From Anaspis maculata (lineage: Eukaryota; Arthropoda; Insecta; Coleoptera; Scraptiidae): a stretch of DNA of 64,000 bases. Made by a program: the position numbers and the translations under genes. This document shows positions 36,963 through 48,461 of the stretch, piece by piece (position 1 is the stretch's first letter; every line of letters begins with the position of its first letter). The stretch spans positions 28,701,681 through 28,765,680 of the forward strand of contig OX421965.1 of assembly GCA_949128115.1 (NCBI GenBank), written 5' to 3'. Below the pieces are notes generated by a model, which made no database searches, had not been told where the DNA came from, and saw nothing but the letters and a program-made list of their open reading frames with translations.

Positions 36963-37637
36963 TAAGTATAACCAAATACATTGACGCACAAAATATCCGC
37001 ACCAAAATGTTCCCCTCATTTTGAGTTTTTCTTTTCCCAAACCGTTCGTCCGATTTGGATATTTTCTATTTCAAATTGTAGGTTGATTCTTCCGGAATCT
37101 CGATTTTCGTTTTGTTTTGATAAAATCGACGTGCGAATCTAAGAACATCCTAACTCGATTTTTGGCCATTTTGAGTTTTGTACAATTTCTGCTGTAAAAA
37201 AAGTCTGCTCTTTCGAATGGTGCAATCAGAATTTCAATCAAAAATTTTATAGCAAAGTTATGAACAAAAATAGTAACATCCTAACTTGGTTTCAGCGGAA
37301 TTCTAGAACCGCATCATCCTAACTTGAGTTAGGATCATATCTAGCGTCAAGTAACATCCAAACTCACGCTCCACAACAAGAGCAGACTGCGTATTAGTGG
37401 CAGAGCGAGAGAGCGCGACATACTTTTGTATTTATTTCAATATTTCCTCTAGTTTCTTTGTTAATTTATGGAAAAATATTCTACAGTGTGTTCACGTTAA
37501 AATTGTCTTACCCCTTCCCCTAGGCACTTTATCCCTGAACCAATATAAAAAAATAAAAACAGATTCTTGTAGAATTTTCCCTAAATTTTTCAAATCTGCT
37601 CCCAAAAAATAAATAAATAAATCGGATCCTTGATTTG

Positions 37638-37987
37638 CAGGGTGTAACAAAAAATTATCTTGTTCTATTACATCTTACATTTAAATAATGCATTCCATGC
37701 AGACTTTTGTCTCGATTACAAAGAAAGGTATATGATACTTACAGGCTCATTTGTTGAAAAAAATAAAAAAATGGCTCAAACAGAATCCTCAAAATAAACT
37801 TGACTGATTTTTCAATATTTTTGAACTGTTACAGTGATAAAATGTTGGTAGTTCCTTTGTCAAATGGACCTGTGTGTGTTATATTTCATATTTCGTTGTA
37901 GTCAAGACAAAAGTCTGCATCGACTGCATTGTTCAAATGTAGGATGTAATAAAAATATATATATATATATATTTTTGCGACACCCTG
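37638..37987. mobile_element. 350-bp foldback MITE
   Basis: Ends CAGGGTGT..ACACCCTG enclose longer inverted arms (acatcttacatttaaa, gcagacttttgtct) around a ~150-bp loop. An (AT)n tract adjoins the right end. Coding capacity is nil. Confidence 0.7.
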
Positions 37988-38658
37988 TAACTTTATGCCC
38001 TAGTAATTTTTCATTGGAAAATTCAAAAATACAGCAAAAATCCTTCAAGAACCATTTTATTTTTATTTTTGAAATTGCCTCAGTGATAAGGAGCTGTTGA
38101 GGAGTATCAATATTAACGTAAATCCCGCTACAACAGATCACAAAAATCTGCAGACAGACTACTTCAATGGCGCCTTGGGACATGTCCGAAAACATCTGAT
38201 GAACAAAAAATACCAAAAGATGAAGAAAAACTCCAAAATAAAAACCGACCTAAAAACTTAGGTAGGTGCCTAGCAGGTATAAAGACATCTAAGGTAACAC
38301 GACTTGAACAATATCGATTCAAAAATTCGATTAACACAAAAAAGCGTATACCTACATGCTCAATATACCTAAAATTTCTGATTTATGCACGTAGTTTCTG
38401 GCATATAGGTATAATTTGTCAAGAAAATTATCATCCTATCTCAAGTTAGGATGATATTAGCACGTATGTTTACGCGAACAGGTATAATTCGCAATAGAAA
38501 ATCTCAAGTTAGGATTTAACCGTTCCCGTAAACTTAGAACAGTATAATCCTAACTCGATAAAATTGCCAAAATCAGGTGAAAAATATTGAAATTGCCAAG
38601 GTTAGAGACGGAAATTGAAAGTTCACATAATGAGGCAGTATTCTACTGAATTTTGTAA

Positions 38659-39474
38659 GGCAGCAGTCACACTGGAGCCATCACCACCCACTACCACCCA
38701 CCACCACCCACTACCACCAAGCAAAATAATCCGCCCTGGTCTCACTGAGCCACCGTCCATCGTCCACCGTTAACCACCGTGTCCCCCTCCTGAATTTGAC
38801 ATAATCCTGTTTTATATAATCCGTACTACAATTCTGTAGCGAAAGTTGCCTAAAAACCACGATTTTAGGCAACATTCGCTACATCAGTGTACTGCGGAAT
38901 GTATTTCATACTCCCAGGGAATTTTCTCACACGATTCAAGAATAGCGGCCCAGCTCATGACAAGATTGACAAGTTCTCTGATTGCAATGATTTCGTCTGA
39001 TGACTCAGATATCGACGAAGTTGTAGCTTTATACTACATTTCCAAAAAATCCGTAAAAAACGACGGAACATATGGGTGCATCAAATGTTTCTCGATAAGA
39101 GAACAACTAGGAAAATTTCATCAATTAGTGCCACAGCTTGTTGATGATGAAGAACAATTTTACAGTTATTACCGTATGAACAAGAAATGTTACAATTTGT
39201 TAGTGACAAAAGTGAAACCTTTGTTCTCTTCGGGACATACACATTATATGTTGTATGTATGCACAAAATGTTAGTTCTGCATGCGCATCAAGATGCGCAT
39301 TGTTAACCACCGACCACTGACCACCACTTTGGAAATTTCAAACACATGGCCACCGGTGGTCACTGGGCAGTGGTAAGAGGTGGCTGCAGTGTGACCAGCA
39401 TCATTACATTGCGTGCGTTTGATTTTTGGTTGATGGTAGTGGGTGGTGGTGGGTGGCTCAGTGTGACTGCTGCC
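38659..39474 (+). mobile_element. PIF/Harbinger deletion derivative, TAA duplication
   Basis: The first 16 bases (GGCAGCAGTCACACTG) are perfectly inverted at the other end, and TAA borders both sides (38656-38658, 39475-39477), the PIF/Harbinger hallmark. The subterminal regions are CCACCACC/GGTGGTGG-rich on opposite strands. At 816 bp it is far too short for a complete element, yet still holds the beginning of a transposase. A 20-of-21-bp hairpin (about 38836-38883) lies inside. Confidence 0.88.
38954..39274 (+). pseudogene. N-terminal fragment of a PIF/Harbinger transposase
   Basis: From the Met at 38954 the frame reads MTRLTSSLIAM, an acidic stretch, then REQLGKFHQLVPQLVDD and FYSYYRMNKKCYNLLVTKVK. 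This is the N-terminal signature of Harbinger-type transposases (G-[EK]-[FY]-H..L, then F..YFRM..., then L...I/V-P). The catalytic DDE part is missing and the frame ends soon after, so no active enzyme can be made. An upstream Met at 38846 lies in the element's hairpin and is less likely. Confidence 0.7.
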
Positions 39475-39689
39475 TAAGGGTCAGTCATTCCGGTCGATCG
39501 TTATCAATTTTTCAAAGATTAAATCTTGTTTCGGCTCTCCTGAAAAGTAGCGTGTACCTACTTGGTGCCATGATATTGTGGTGTTTTTTTTTCTGGAAGA
39601 ACAGAACATCCTGGTGGGGATATAACAGCAACAGTGGCGTAGCTAAGGTGTTCAAGGGCCCTGAGGCCAAATGTTTCGAGGGCTTGCGC

Positions 39690-40690
39690 TCGTGCGTGCG
39701 TGTGTCTGTCTGTCTGGCTGTGTATCTGTAATCTGCTACGATGCAGCCGCAACGTTGATCCGATCAACTTGAAATTCGGTACGCAGACATTGTTGGTCCC
39801 TGGAAAGAGCCCATTAGTTTTTGGCTTTCATATGTCAAACGAAAATGTCACTATCAAAGAATGACAGATGTTATACATCACGGAACTTGACTTGCGATAT
39901 ACCATTTGAGAGCCCATAAAAAACTGTATTCAGAACAGTTGAAAGTTTTTCCCTATCAGTCATCTGTAAGATAAAAGAAAATGTCAAAGTTCAACACTTT
40001 ACCATTTAATTATTCAAAATCTATCCGATGGATTGAGACCAAAATTGGCGGCAAGCAACAAGACAAAAGAGTCAAATCAAGTCTGCAGTTGCAATCTCCT
40101 ATCATTTTCCAGTCGAGCGGTATGAATTTTCAAAATTTCTCCTAGTCGTTGCCACTCGAGAGGGCCTCTCGCCCGAATTTTGACCAGAACGACTCGCCTT
40201 TGATGCAGGACTCCACTCAAAAATTCATTACTACTCGGCGATCATTTTTTTCGAAAAAGTCAAACTGATATCGAAAGTATATTGGATTGGGCGTCGTGCA
40301 GACCTATTTTCAAAATCGGCACGGTTTCGGTTTTCTGACGGTAATTTTTTCCAAATGAAATTTGTATATTTCGTGAATTTGGAAAAACTACATTGCCAAC
40401 TTTGACATGCGGTGAGCTCCACGAAATCTCGAAGCTCACTTGAGGTGCAGACATGCTGAGAATGAAAGTTGGTAAAAGATTAAATTAATTTTTGGAATGA
40501 AAATTTTTGAAATCGGACTCACGGTTTCCGAGTTTTCATCTCTAGAAAAACCGCAAATTTTCCAACTATTTATCCCGTGAACAGATTTCCACCTTTTTTT
40601 TCAAACAAGAGGTTACTGGCTCTTGAACATTTTCCGATAATCTTTCACTCAATTTCCCGAAAATTTCCCTGTGGAAAATGTAAAACAGGC
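39690..40690 (+). repeat. Dispersed repeat family B, copy 2
   Basis: This is colinear with copy 1 at 22570-23600 and in the same orientation. The gtggcgtagctaaggtg motif upstream (about 39633) resembles a hAT or piggyBac end, but no partner end was found. Confidence 0.6.
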
Positions 40691-43003
40691 CTGGGTTATC
40701 GAAACCGGATTTGAATGAAGGAGTTTAAACTGAAGCCGGTATTGACGATCTTCATAATAAGATTATTTGGGATAAGATTTGAGGTTTTTTCGCAAAATTC
40801 AAATTTTCAATTTCTTGCAAATTATTTTCAATCTTTTTGTGGTGCCAGTTTCAGATCGTTCACCTCTATCCATGTACTAATGCGTCTGACTGCCTCACTC
40901 GCTTTTCTTTCTACATAATTTGGTTCCTAATGAAAACCTGAAAATTTCTAACTTTTCAGCTTGTGAACAGATTCATACTAACGTTCTTTAAACAAAGGGT
41001 ATTGATTCTTGAACATTCCCAGGCAATTTCTCTTGAAGTTCTTCAAGTTCTCTGAGAGTTTTTCGCTTCAAAATCCACCGGCCTATAGCTTATCGAGACA
41101 AGACTCAAATGATGGAGCTCTAAATAAATCCCTAATAAGAGAAAATATCTCAATTCTTCAATCTTTCTCTCTAACTTCCCACCCGAAGAGACATCATTTC
41201 ATATAGTGCAGTAAAGATATAGGTTTTGGGGTTGAAAAAATTAATTCATGAAATTTTAAAGCTGTTGTCCATTCCGAATTTTATCCTCTACCATGTACTT
41301 AAAATCCCCGAAAATCCCAGTTGAGCATTTTTCTTGCGGCGCTGTCAAAGTATATCATGTTTGCTGCAACAAATCCGAAAATTGTATCCTCGCTTTTGTC
41401 ACATTAGAGCTGTATTGTTAGCTCAGAGCTGTTGGTATGTACTCCAGGGCATGACCAGAACGTTATCTGAACCGTCGACATCCTATTTCCCGCAAAATAA
41501 AACACATAACTCGCTTCAATCTGCAATTACCAGTGGTAATGAAGTGTATTTCGGGGATTAGTGACCAAATTTAATAAAATTCGTTCTTTCTTTGATAAAG
41601 GCATGAAATTTGGTATGAGTGGTCTTCATGATCCCCTTGTCAAATGTAGACATGGCGCCTGCCATATTTTGGTTAGGGGGGGCTTCGGGACCCCCTTGAA
41701 AATTGAAGTTGGAGAAACTCATACAAACCACCATTAATAATCGTCACGCATCTCAAAAAGTAATCATTCGACTCTACGTTGAATCTCAACAAGAGACACA
41801 CCAGTTGTCGCCATGTACGCACTGTTCTTCATAATGAAAAAAATTCTTCGGAATGTCAAAAGAAAAATCAGGTTTTTATAATTTTTTTCTGTAACAGAGA
41901 AGCCATTGCTGAAGTCAATTTCTCTATACTGATGAAGTCAATTTCTTTATATTGACATCTTAGAAGCAACAATTCCAGATGAAACCAGCCAATTCAAGCG
42001 CTCAGTTCAGCAGCGCTTTTTTCAATGTTACAAATTTATATGATTGACAATTTATTATTGGGTGGATAGCTTCAACTGTTTTATAATTTTATTGAGTATC
42101 ACTAAATGAGGGGTGATGCGCGAAAGCCCCGAAAGAAATTTTTTTAACCGCCACCTATTACTGTTAGAATTGCACCAAATTTCATGCTATTTTGGCGGAA
42201 CAACAGCAAATACAGACTAAAGAGCATAGACAAACGTCAATACGATCTGCAGTTGTCAAGTAGAAGGCACGAAGAAATAAGATTGAGGCTTGAGATACTT
42301 CAAAGCACTTAGTTCGACTGAATACACGGTATACAAATATTTTCAACACACTTTAGGAGCACAAATTTCATAATGATAGCGACGTGAAAAAAAAATTCCT
42401 AGACTTTTGCGCTCGGTTCCGCGTGTAGTCATATGAAATTAAGTTACAGAACAGTTCCAGCTATCCATCCATTCATAAATTGTCGTGGCGTGAGTTTTAT
42501 TTTGAAAAAATCACCGCCGAAAAACTAAGACTCTGTCGCATTTGGAAAATGGCCTATTGGTCTACGAATTGTATCCCGTTGATATCATTCTGGTATACAA
42601 AAAGTGTCGATCATTGTTGAAGGTTGAAGGGGGCTCATAGTGAAGCGAAGCTCGGCTAGGTGGCTCCTTTTTTTCCCTGGGCCATATTGAACCGATCACG
42701 ACAAGTTTGGTATCTTTCCGACTAAATTCAATCTCCTGAACTCGAATCCGATGTGTGAATTTGGATGAAAACAAGTTCGAACAAGTGATTTCGAAAAAAC
42801 TTGTTTTTTCTTCAACAATTTTGACGAATTTTCTTCTTACTATTAGAAATGTGTTCATTTTTGATAATATTTCAGAGGCCATTAGATTGAAGTGTATATT
42901 CTCCACAAAAATCATCTACTCGATGTGAAGTTTTGCTTCTCGAATTTCAAAGTTAGTCGTAAGTAGGAACAAATATGTGTAGGTAGTTTATGTTTAGACT
43001 CAC

Positions 43004-43367
43004 CAGGCCGAGTAGCAAAGGGCCTAATAGGCTGCACAGCATAAATATTCGACCGCGGTGGACTGCTGCTGCTGAATCCGTGATGGTGGTGCTGTTGTCC
43101 CAGAAAGCCCTGCAAGCTACCATCCTGATGTGCGGAAGGACTCAGCCTGCAGCACCTGAACAGGGACGTCACGCAATCCGAACACGGCACGACTGGCACG
43201 GTAGCTAAAGGTTTCGTCACACTGTTACTGCCACCACCCGCAATCTTGCCTTTGAACGGCTCGTCCGATAACAATCTGTCAATTCCAAACTTGAGCTTCA
43301 GAGAATCCTGATGGTGATGGTGGAGGTGCTCGGACTTTGTGTCCCTGTGATGGCACGACATGTCCAT
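43004..43367 (-). CDS. H2.0: H2.0/HLX homeobox gene, first coding exon
   Basis: The exon starts at MDMSCHHRDTKSEH, the first Met after an in-frame TAA, and runs 121 codons plus one base to a GTGAGT donor. Residues 22-35 read SLKLKFGIDRLLSD, the H2.0/HLX-type eh1 motif (F-G-I-D-R-L-L) expected to bind the corepressor Groucho/TLE. The rest is His-, Ser- and Pro-rich (LHHHHQ, QQHHHHGFSSSSPPRS) with a Cys cluster (PCSDCVTSLFRCC). The splice phase (1) fits the homeodomain exon at 21079 directly. No core promoter was recognised upstream; regulation probably involves sequences in the long intron and the 5' flank (inference). Confidence 0.85.
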
Positions 43368-44694
43368 GATTTATCACATATTATTCTTCTTTCACTGCTC
43401 GTGGCAACTTTGTACGTCAGGTGCGGTCGTCACAGGTGCGCCAATCATCATTGCCATTGTCTTTGCAGGTGGTATATCCAGACTCGGCGGCGGTGGTGTT
43501 CACTTAATAGACACTAATTGGCTACTAATGGTGTTGTAATAGGCCGGTCCACGCGTCGACTTAAGTCGCTTGGGATGCTGGTTGGAGCTCCGCCTGCGGT
43601 TTATCTCATTGGTTGGTCTCTGATTTTGTCTTTAAGGCGGCGTGTGCGTGTGGCTGGAACACACATGTGTTTCGAGTATACGGTAAGCAAGCAAGCAGCG
43701 GCAGCCGACAACAGTGGCGGGTGCAGATTGCCAATTACCATACACCGCTAATCTGGGCTATTACCGCACATCGTGAAATCAGCCCGAAAAATAATGTGTT
43801 TGTTTCACTCTCTCTTCTATAACTTGTAATATTGTCGTTTTTTTATCATGTAAGTATTCTACTTACAGTGCACTCGCCTAATTGTGTCGTGATTTTCAGA
43901 TTTTTTTTCTAATCATAGAAACCAGTATGTACTGCATTATTATTTTTTACACGTCTTTGTTGGCAAGTTGAAAAAAATCTGTTGCAGCACCACAATAGGT
44001 AGATAATGTATAGACGAGTACACAGGGACGTAGGACGTAGGCGATTTCTGTTCGAAATACCATCTCCTCACCTCGTGCTGTGTTTAATAAGAAGCTTAGC
44101 CCAGAAATTGATTCACTTATAAATAAAAATTTATACAAAAAAAACAACAAGCGCTCAATAAATTCGGCATATTTCAGTTGAGAAATCACGAGTGTTCATG
44201 GATTTTGATTTCCAGGCCCCAGAAATTGGTGGTTTTGATAAGGTTTTCAAACATTATTCTGATCCAAATATCTCGAGCCGCTTATCAAAATTTTGCAAGA
44301 GTAGTATTTTTTTCTAAATTGAACCTCAAGTTCAAACGTACCAAATTTTTTTTAAATAATAGGGGAGTGAAAATAGAAGGGAGAAAAGGAAGACAATCTC
44401 CATTATCTACATTCTACGCACGTTTGAATTTTTGGATGAAAGCGTTAAGTATTATTGTTACATAACTTACATAGAGAATTATTTAGTAAACTTCGGTTAA
44501 AATTTGATCACAATCGGTCTGACATTCAAACGTTACGGCGAAAAAAGATTTTGGAAACTCACCTTCGAGACCCTGTACTTTTGAGGAAGCATTTCAGGAT
44601 CATGATTTTCTCAATTTTTGATCTAATTTTCAATGGAGAATCACCCTTAAAGCTTGTTACAAGCAACACAAGCAAGCAAAATAAAAATTTCAGC
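43368..44694. other. 5' flank of H2.0
   Basis: This contains the presumptive 5' UTR and promoter. The first ~350 bases are GC-richer than what follows. No TATA/initiator pair stands out and no other gene is supported. Confidence 0.35.
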
Positions 44695-45456
44695 GGGTAA
44701 TATCGACCAGTGGGGTAAAATCGACCACCAGGTCGGATAATATCGATCGCACGTTTTCTTAGCCATTTTGTAGTGTGCATGCTTAGCAAAAGCGCAGAAA
44801 TACAAGTCGAAACATCTCTATTTGAAAAAATCGAGTTTTTGATTTTGATTTTGCCCCCCTTTTCCTAACATTCACCAAGAACGATTCCCATGATAGGAAC
44901 CTATAAGATTAACAGATAGAATTTAAAAATAATTCTCAGGTAAGTATACTCTCAGGAACCTCATCAGGTCATTTTCGCACCACACGAGGCGCGATTCGTT
45001 TTTCGCCGATATTTTCCGCGAGGCATCTGAAATGATGTATAAAACTCCATTTGTACAATATCGACCAACCTGGTCGATATTGGCCGACAACAAAAGCAAA
45101 AAACAATTCTTTGACGATGAAGAACCAGGTTAGATTATGGAAATAGGCCTATTACACAAAGTTACTATCAATGATCTTTGGTACATTACACCAGGAGACC
45201 TAAGTCTAACTACAATGAAAAGTCTGCAATACGTTATCATAAACACTCCTGAACTTAAATCATATCGGCTGGGAACATCAATAATTCGTTTCTGTCAGTC
45301 AAGCGCTTCAAATAAATGGCTGACCGACAGCTGTACTGGAGTTCACTTGCAAAATGCTAGATGGCACCCTGTGTCATGATTCCAAAAAACTTACAGGGTG
45401 GGCCACAGTGGTGTGGTCGATATTAGACTGCCGGTCGATATTCGCCTCTTTACCCC
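44695..45456. mobile_element. TIR element rich in AATATCGACC motifs
   Basis: Ends GGGTAA..TTTACCC are inverted, and the motif (A)ATATCGACC or its complement recurs close to both ends and once inside (44699, 44717 variant, 44739, 45057, 45071, 45415, 45434). Repeated subterminal motifs are typical of transposase-binding sites in CACTA and hAT elements. An 80-codon + frame inside (45137-45379) has no known domain. No target duplication was verified. Confidence 0.5.
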
Positions 45457-45975
45457 TAACACCCCGTATGCATGCATTGATTTTTGTTCTAGGCCTACTT
45501 TTTTCAAGATTGTGACGATATAGTTACGGTATCTGATTATCTACGTGACTTATTCCCGAGTCGGAATCTACAGGGAAGATCGTCGTAGGTATAAACAAGT
45601 TAGTGGCGGAGGAGCTGTTCGAGAGCTTGCTGGATTCATGGCGATGCTGTTGGACCTTTTTAGAGCATCCCCAATATGTAGGTACAGTTAGTAGCGATCG
45701 CAAGTGAGGAAACACCAACATTTTCCTGTTGTTAATTATTCAATGTCTTTTCCTACGAAAGTGAAGAACCACCCAACTACTCTTAACTTTGTTGTATAAA
45801 GTTGTTATGTGTCACATCTGATGATCGAGACAGCTCCGACGTTAAGGATGATAATGTCGAGGATAATGTAAATATTGTGACGCAGCTCGCTGGAAATATC
45901 GACGCGCGAATAACACACATCTGCACAGTGGGCGGAAGTGCGAAGTGCCGTGGTTCGAGAGCCATTGCCGGAATA

Positions 45976-46726
45976 CAGGTGTCCCGAAAACACACCGACA
46001 ACGTTCTAGGACTACTTCCTCCCATCAAAATAAGAAAAAAAGTTCCTATGAACATGGGTCCGGAAACGCTTCATAAGGGAGCTACAGGCCCCTAAAGGTG
46101 GGACCCCGAAGATGGTTGTTTATTTAATATTTCCGAAACTGTTCAAGGAAAATCAATCAAACTTGACACATTAATTAACCTTCTTATGCATAACAAAATT
46201 TGAAATGCCTAACAAAAATGAAGTTGCTTTGAAATAGTTTTTTTTTTCGCCTTGAATATCGTAATTAAAAATTAGCATTTCTGACCACGTTTTCATACAT
46301 TCAAACCCAGATATCTCGTAAACGGTGCATCTATCGAGGTTGAAGAAAAGGATCTTTTTTTGAAAGAAAACACCAATATTTTATAATTTCTTGTTAAATT
46401 TGAAAACAATCCACATTCAAACAAGTAAGGGTTATTTTTACCCCTACACCTCAGCCTGACCCACCCCTGGTAAACTATTGTGGAATTAATCTTGCCTCAT
46501 TTTGTTGAGCATAAGAAGGTTAGTAGATGTGTCAAGTTTGATTGATTTTTCTTGAACTGTTTCGGAGATATTGAATAAAAAATATTTTCAGGGACCCACC
46601 TTTAGGAGCTTGTAGCTCCCTTAGGAAGCGTTTCCGGACCCATGTTCATGTTCATAGTAACTTTTTTTTTGTTTTGATGAGAGGAAGCTGCCTTGGAACG
46701 TTGTCGGTATATTTTCGGGACACCTG
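45976..46726. mobile_element. 751-bp TA-target palindromic element
   Basis: Ends CAGGTGTCCCGAAAA and TTTTCGGGACACCTG lie within TA on both sides. The arms are inverted copies over several hundred bases (gggtccggaaacgctt, gtgtcaagtttgattgattt and others), meeting near 46350. It is non-coding, Tc1/mariner-like by target site. Confidence 0.8.
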
Positions 46727-46864
46727 TATACGCGAACGCGATGAACTTTTTTTAAAGCCCGCGCGAATGAAGTACTGAACTGGCGGCCTAATGAATGCTG
46801 GAAAATCCCAAAAGGAACTTGGAATTTTCTCTGATGCAACACGTGAGTACCTACCCATGATATA

Positions 46865-48130
46865 CAGGTGATTCAAAAGTGTCGGACAACCTTGAAGTTG
46901 CGCAATAGGGAGATGTAGGAGAGTAATAAAAAGTTGTTGAAAAATTCTATGTCTTTTAATTGTGGAGTTATGGAGGAACAAAAGTTAGTCCCTCAATCGC
47001 TTCTATTTTCGTTATTTTAAAAGATTCTAGTAAATTGATTATGGAAAAATCATGAGTACAGAAAATCAACCTCTGAATCTGTAATGAATTTCTGTTTTCT
47101 GTCCAGGGTAAGCCATCAACTACAAAAATCTAGTTTTCCTAAAAAACCAGAAGCAAAAGAATTCTATTGAAATGAATTGTGTTTTGTTGTAGTCCAGGAA
47201 TTTTAGCTGTTAAAATCGCAAACAGCGATATCTGATCCAAATTTACGACGACGTCATGACCATAAAATTAGAAATATTTTTGGCGATTTACATGTCTTCA
47301 CTCATTTTGGCTCTTAAGGTTCATTTGTTCAACTTTTTATTTTCATTTCGCCCTGTATATGTCGCCGGCATAGTTGATATTGATGGCATCAAGTTTCAAT
47401 CAAAAGAGAATGGATCGAACAACACCTTTACCAAGTGGCACCCCGCCATCATAAAACTCAAGGTCCATACAGTCCTCATCAGCATCGAGCATCTGGACTA
47501 TTTTAATTTTCTTGTGTTTTGACAAAGAAGGAGTGGTCTGACGATGGAATGTGTGAGGATCTTTCTTATAGACAATAAAATTTTCAACAATTTTTCACTG
47601 GGCACTTTCTTTCTGAGTGCAATTGTTCACGAGATATACGCGAAAAACTGATCCTTAAGTTCTTCTCGAGGCCACAACGGCCGAAGCTCACACCGGATTC
47701 TTGCGGACTTCTATTATGTTGAAGTACATGCTTTACTGAGCTTATGCACAAAAATCCGGCTGGCTTTCATTTTTGTTCGCTATTTTTCTATAATTCCTGG
47801 ACTACTGTGCTGTACACAGGTTATGGGACCACTGTGACTGTTCGCAGGCACTTTTAGATAAAATTAATTTTCCGGATTCATGACTCACCCTGCATACAAA
47901 ACAGAAATTCATTACAGAATCGGAGGTTGAATTTTTGTATTCATTGTTTTTACACAAAAAAATCACTAAAATCTTTTGAAGCAACGGAAATGAAGCGATC
48001 GAAGGACCAGCTTTTGGGCCCTCCACAACTTTGAGAGACATAGAATTTTCCAACAACTTCTCAGCTTTCTATATACTTCACGTCCTTATTACGCACTGTT
48101 AATATGGTCCGATACTTCTGAATCACCTTG
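46865..48130. mobile_element. 1.27-kb TA-target element
   Basis: Ends CAGGTGATTCAAAAGTGTCGGAC and its inverted, slightly diverged partner lie between TA dinucleotides. The second inverted block near each end (gaaaaattctatgtctttaat / agacatagaattttcc) lengthens the terminal repeats to over 100 bp. An 88-codon + frame inside (47256-47522) has no transposase motif. It adjoins the preceding element with only 138 bases between. Confidence 0.75.
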
Positions 48131-48461
48131 TATAAGGTCTGATTTGCAGCAAAAGTTCCTAAACACATCAGCGAAGCTAGCAAAGCAATATTTATTTGCG
48201 ATCATTCATTTTACAATTGTATATCCAGTAATATTTTGGTCATCGTAATTTATACATTGGTCCTCCAGAAATTCCACAGTGACTTGGCATACGGTTTCTA
48301 GGCGACTCCCGACTTACACCTTCCGCGTGCAATTCGCGTGCTCTGAAACGTTGGCACCTCCGCCAAATGGACGGATGTACCTTACTCGGCCGTTGAAGTC
48401 ACCACGTAAATCTTATTCGTTAAGCCATCGCGCATTTTTGGAAAATGCTTTGCACTTGTAC

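Larger units (their letters stand above)
21080..43003 (-). other. 21.9-kb intron of H2.0
   Basis: This interval separates the two coding exons whose phases match (donor GTGAGT at 43003, acceptor TTGCAG at 21080). It is packed with repeats, described separately. The stretches 21.1-22.5, 23.6-26.0, 26.35-27.5, 32.4-36.6 and 40.7-43.0 kb hold no gene, RNA gene or bounded element that I can support beyond the entries listed; middle-exon candidates for H2.0 were looked for and not found. Cis-regulatory sites are plausible but not visible by eye. Confidence 0.7.

Noticed and set aside
47256..47522. 88-codon frame inside a TA element
   Set aside because: No DDE/D or helix-turn-helix motif; hydrophobic AT-rich composition.
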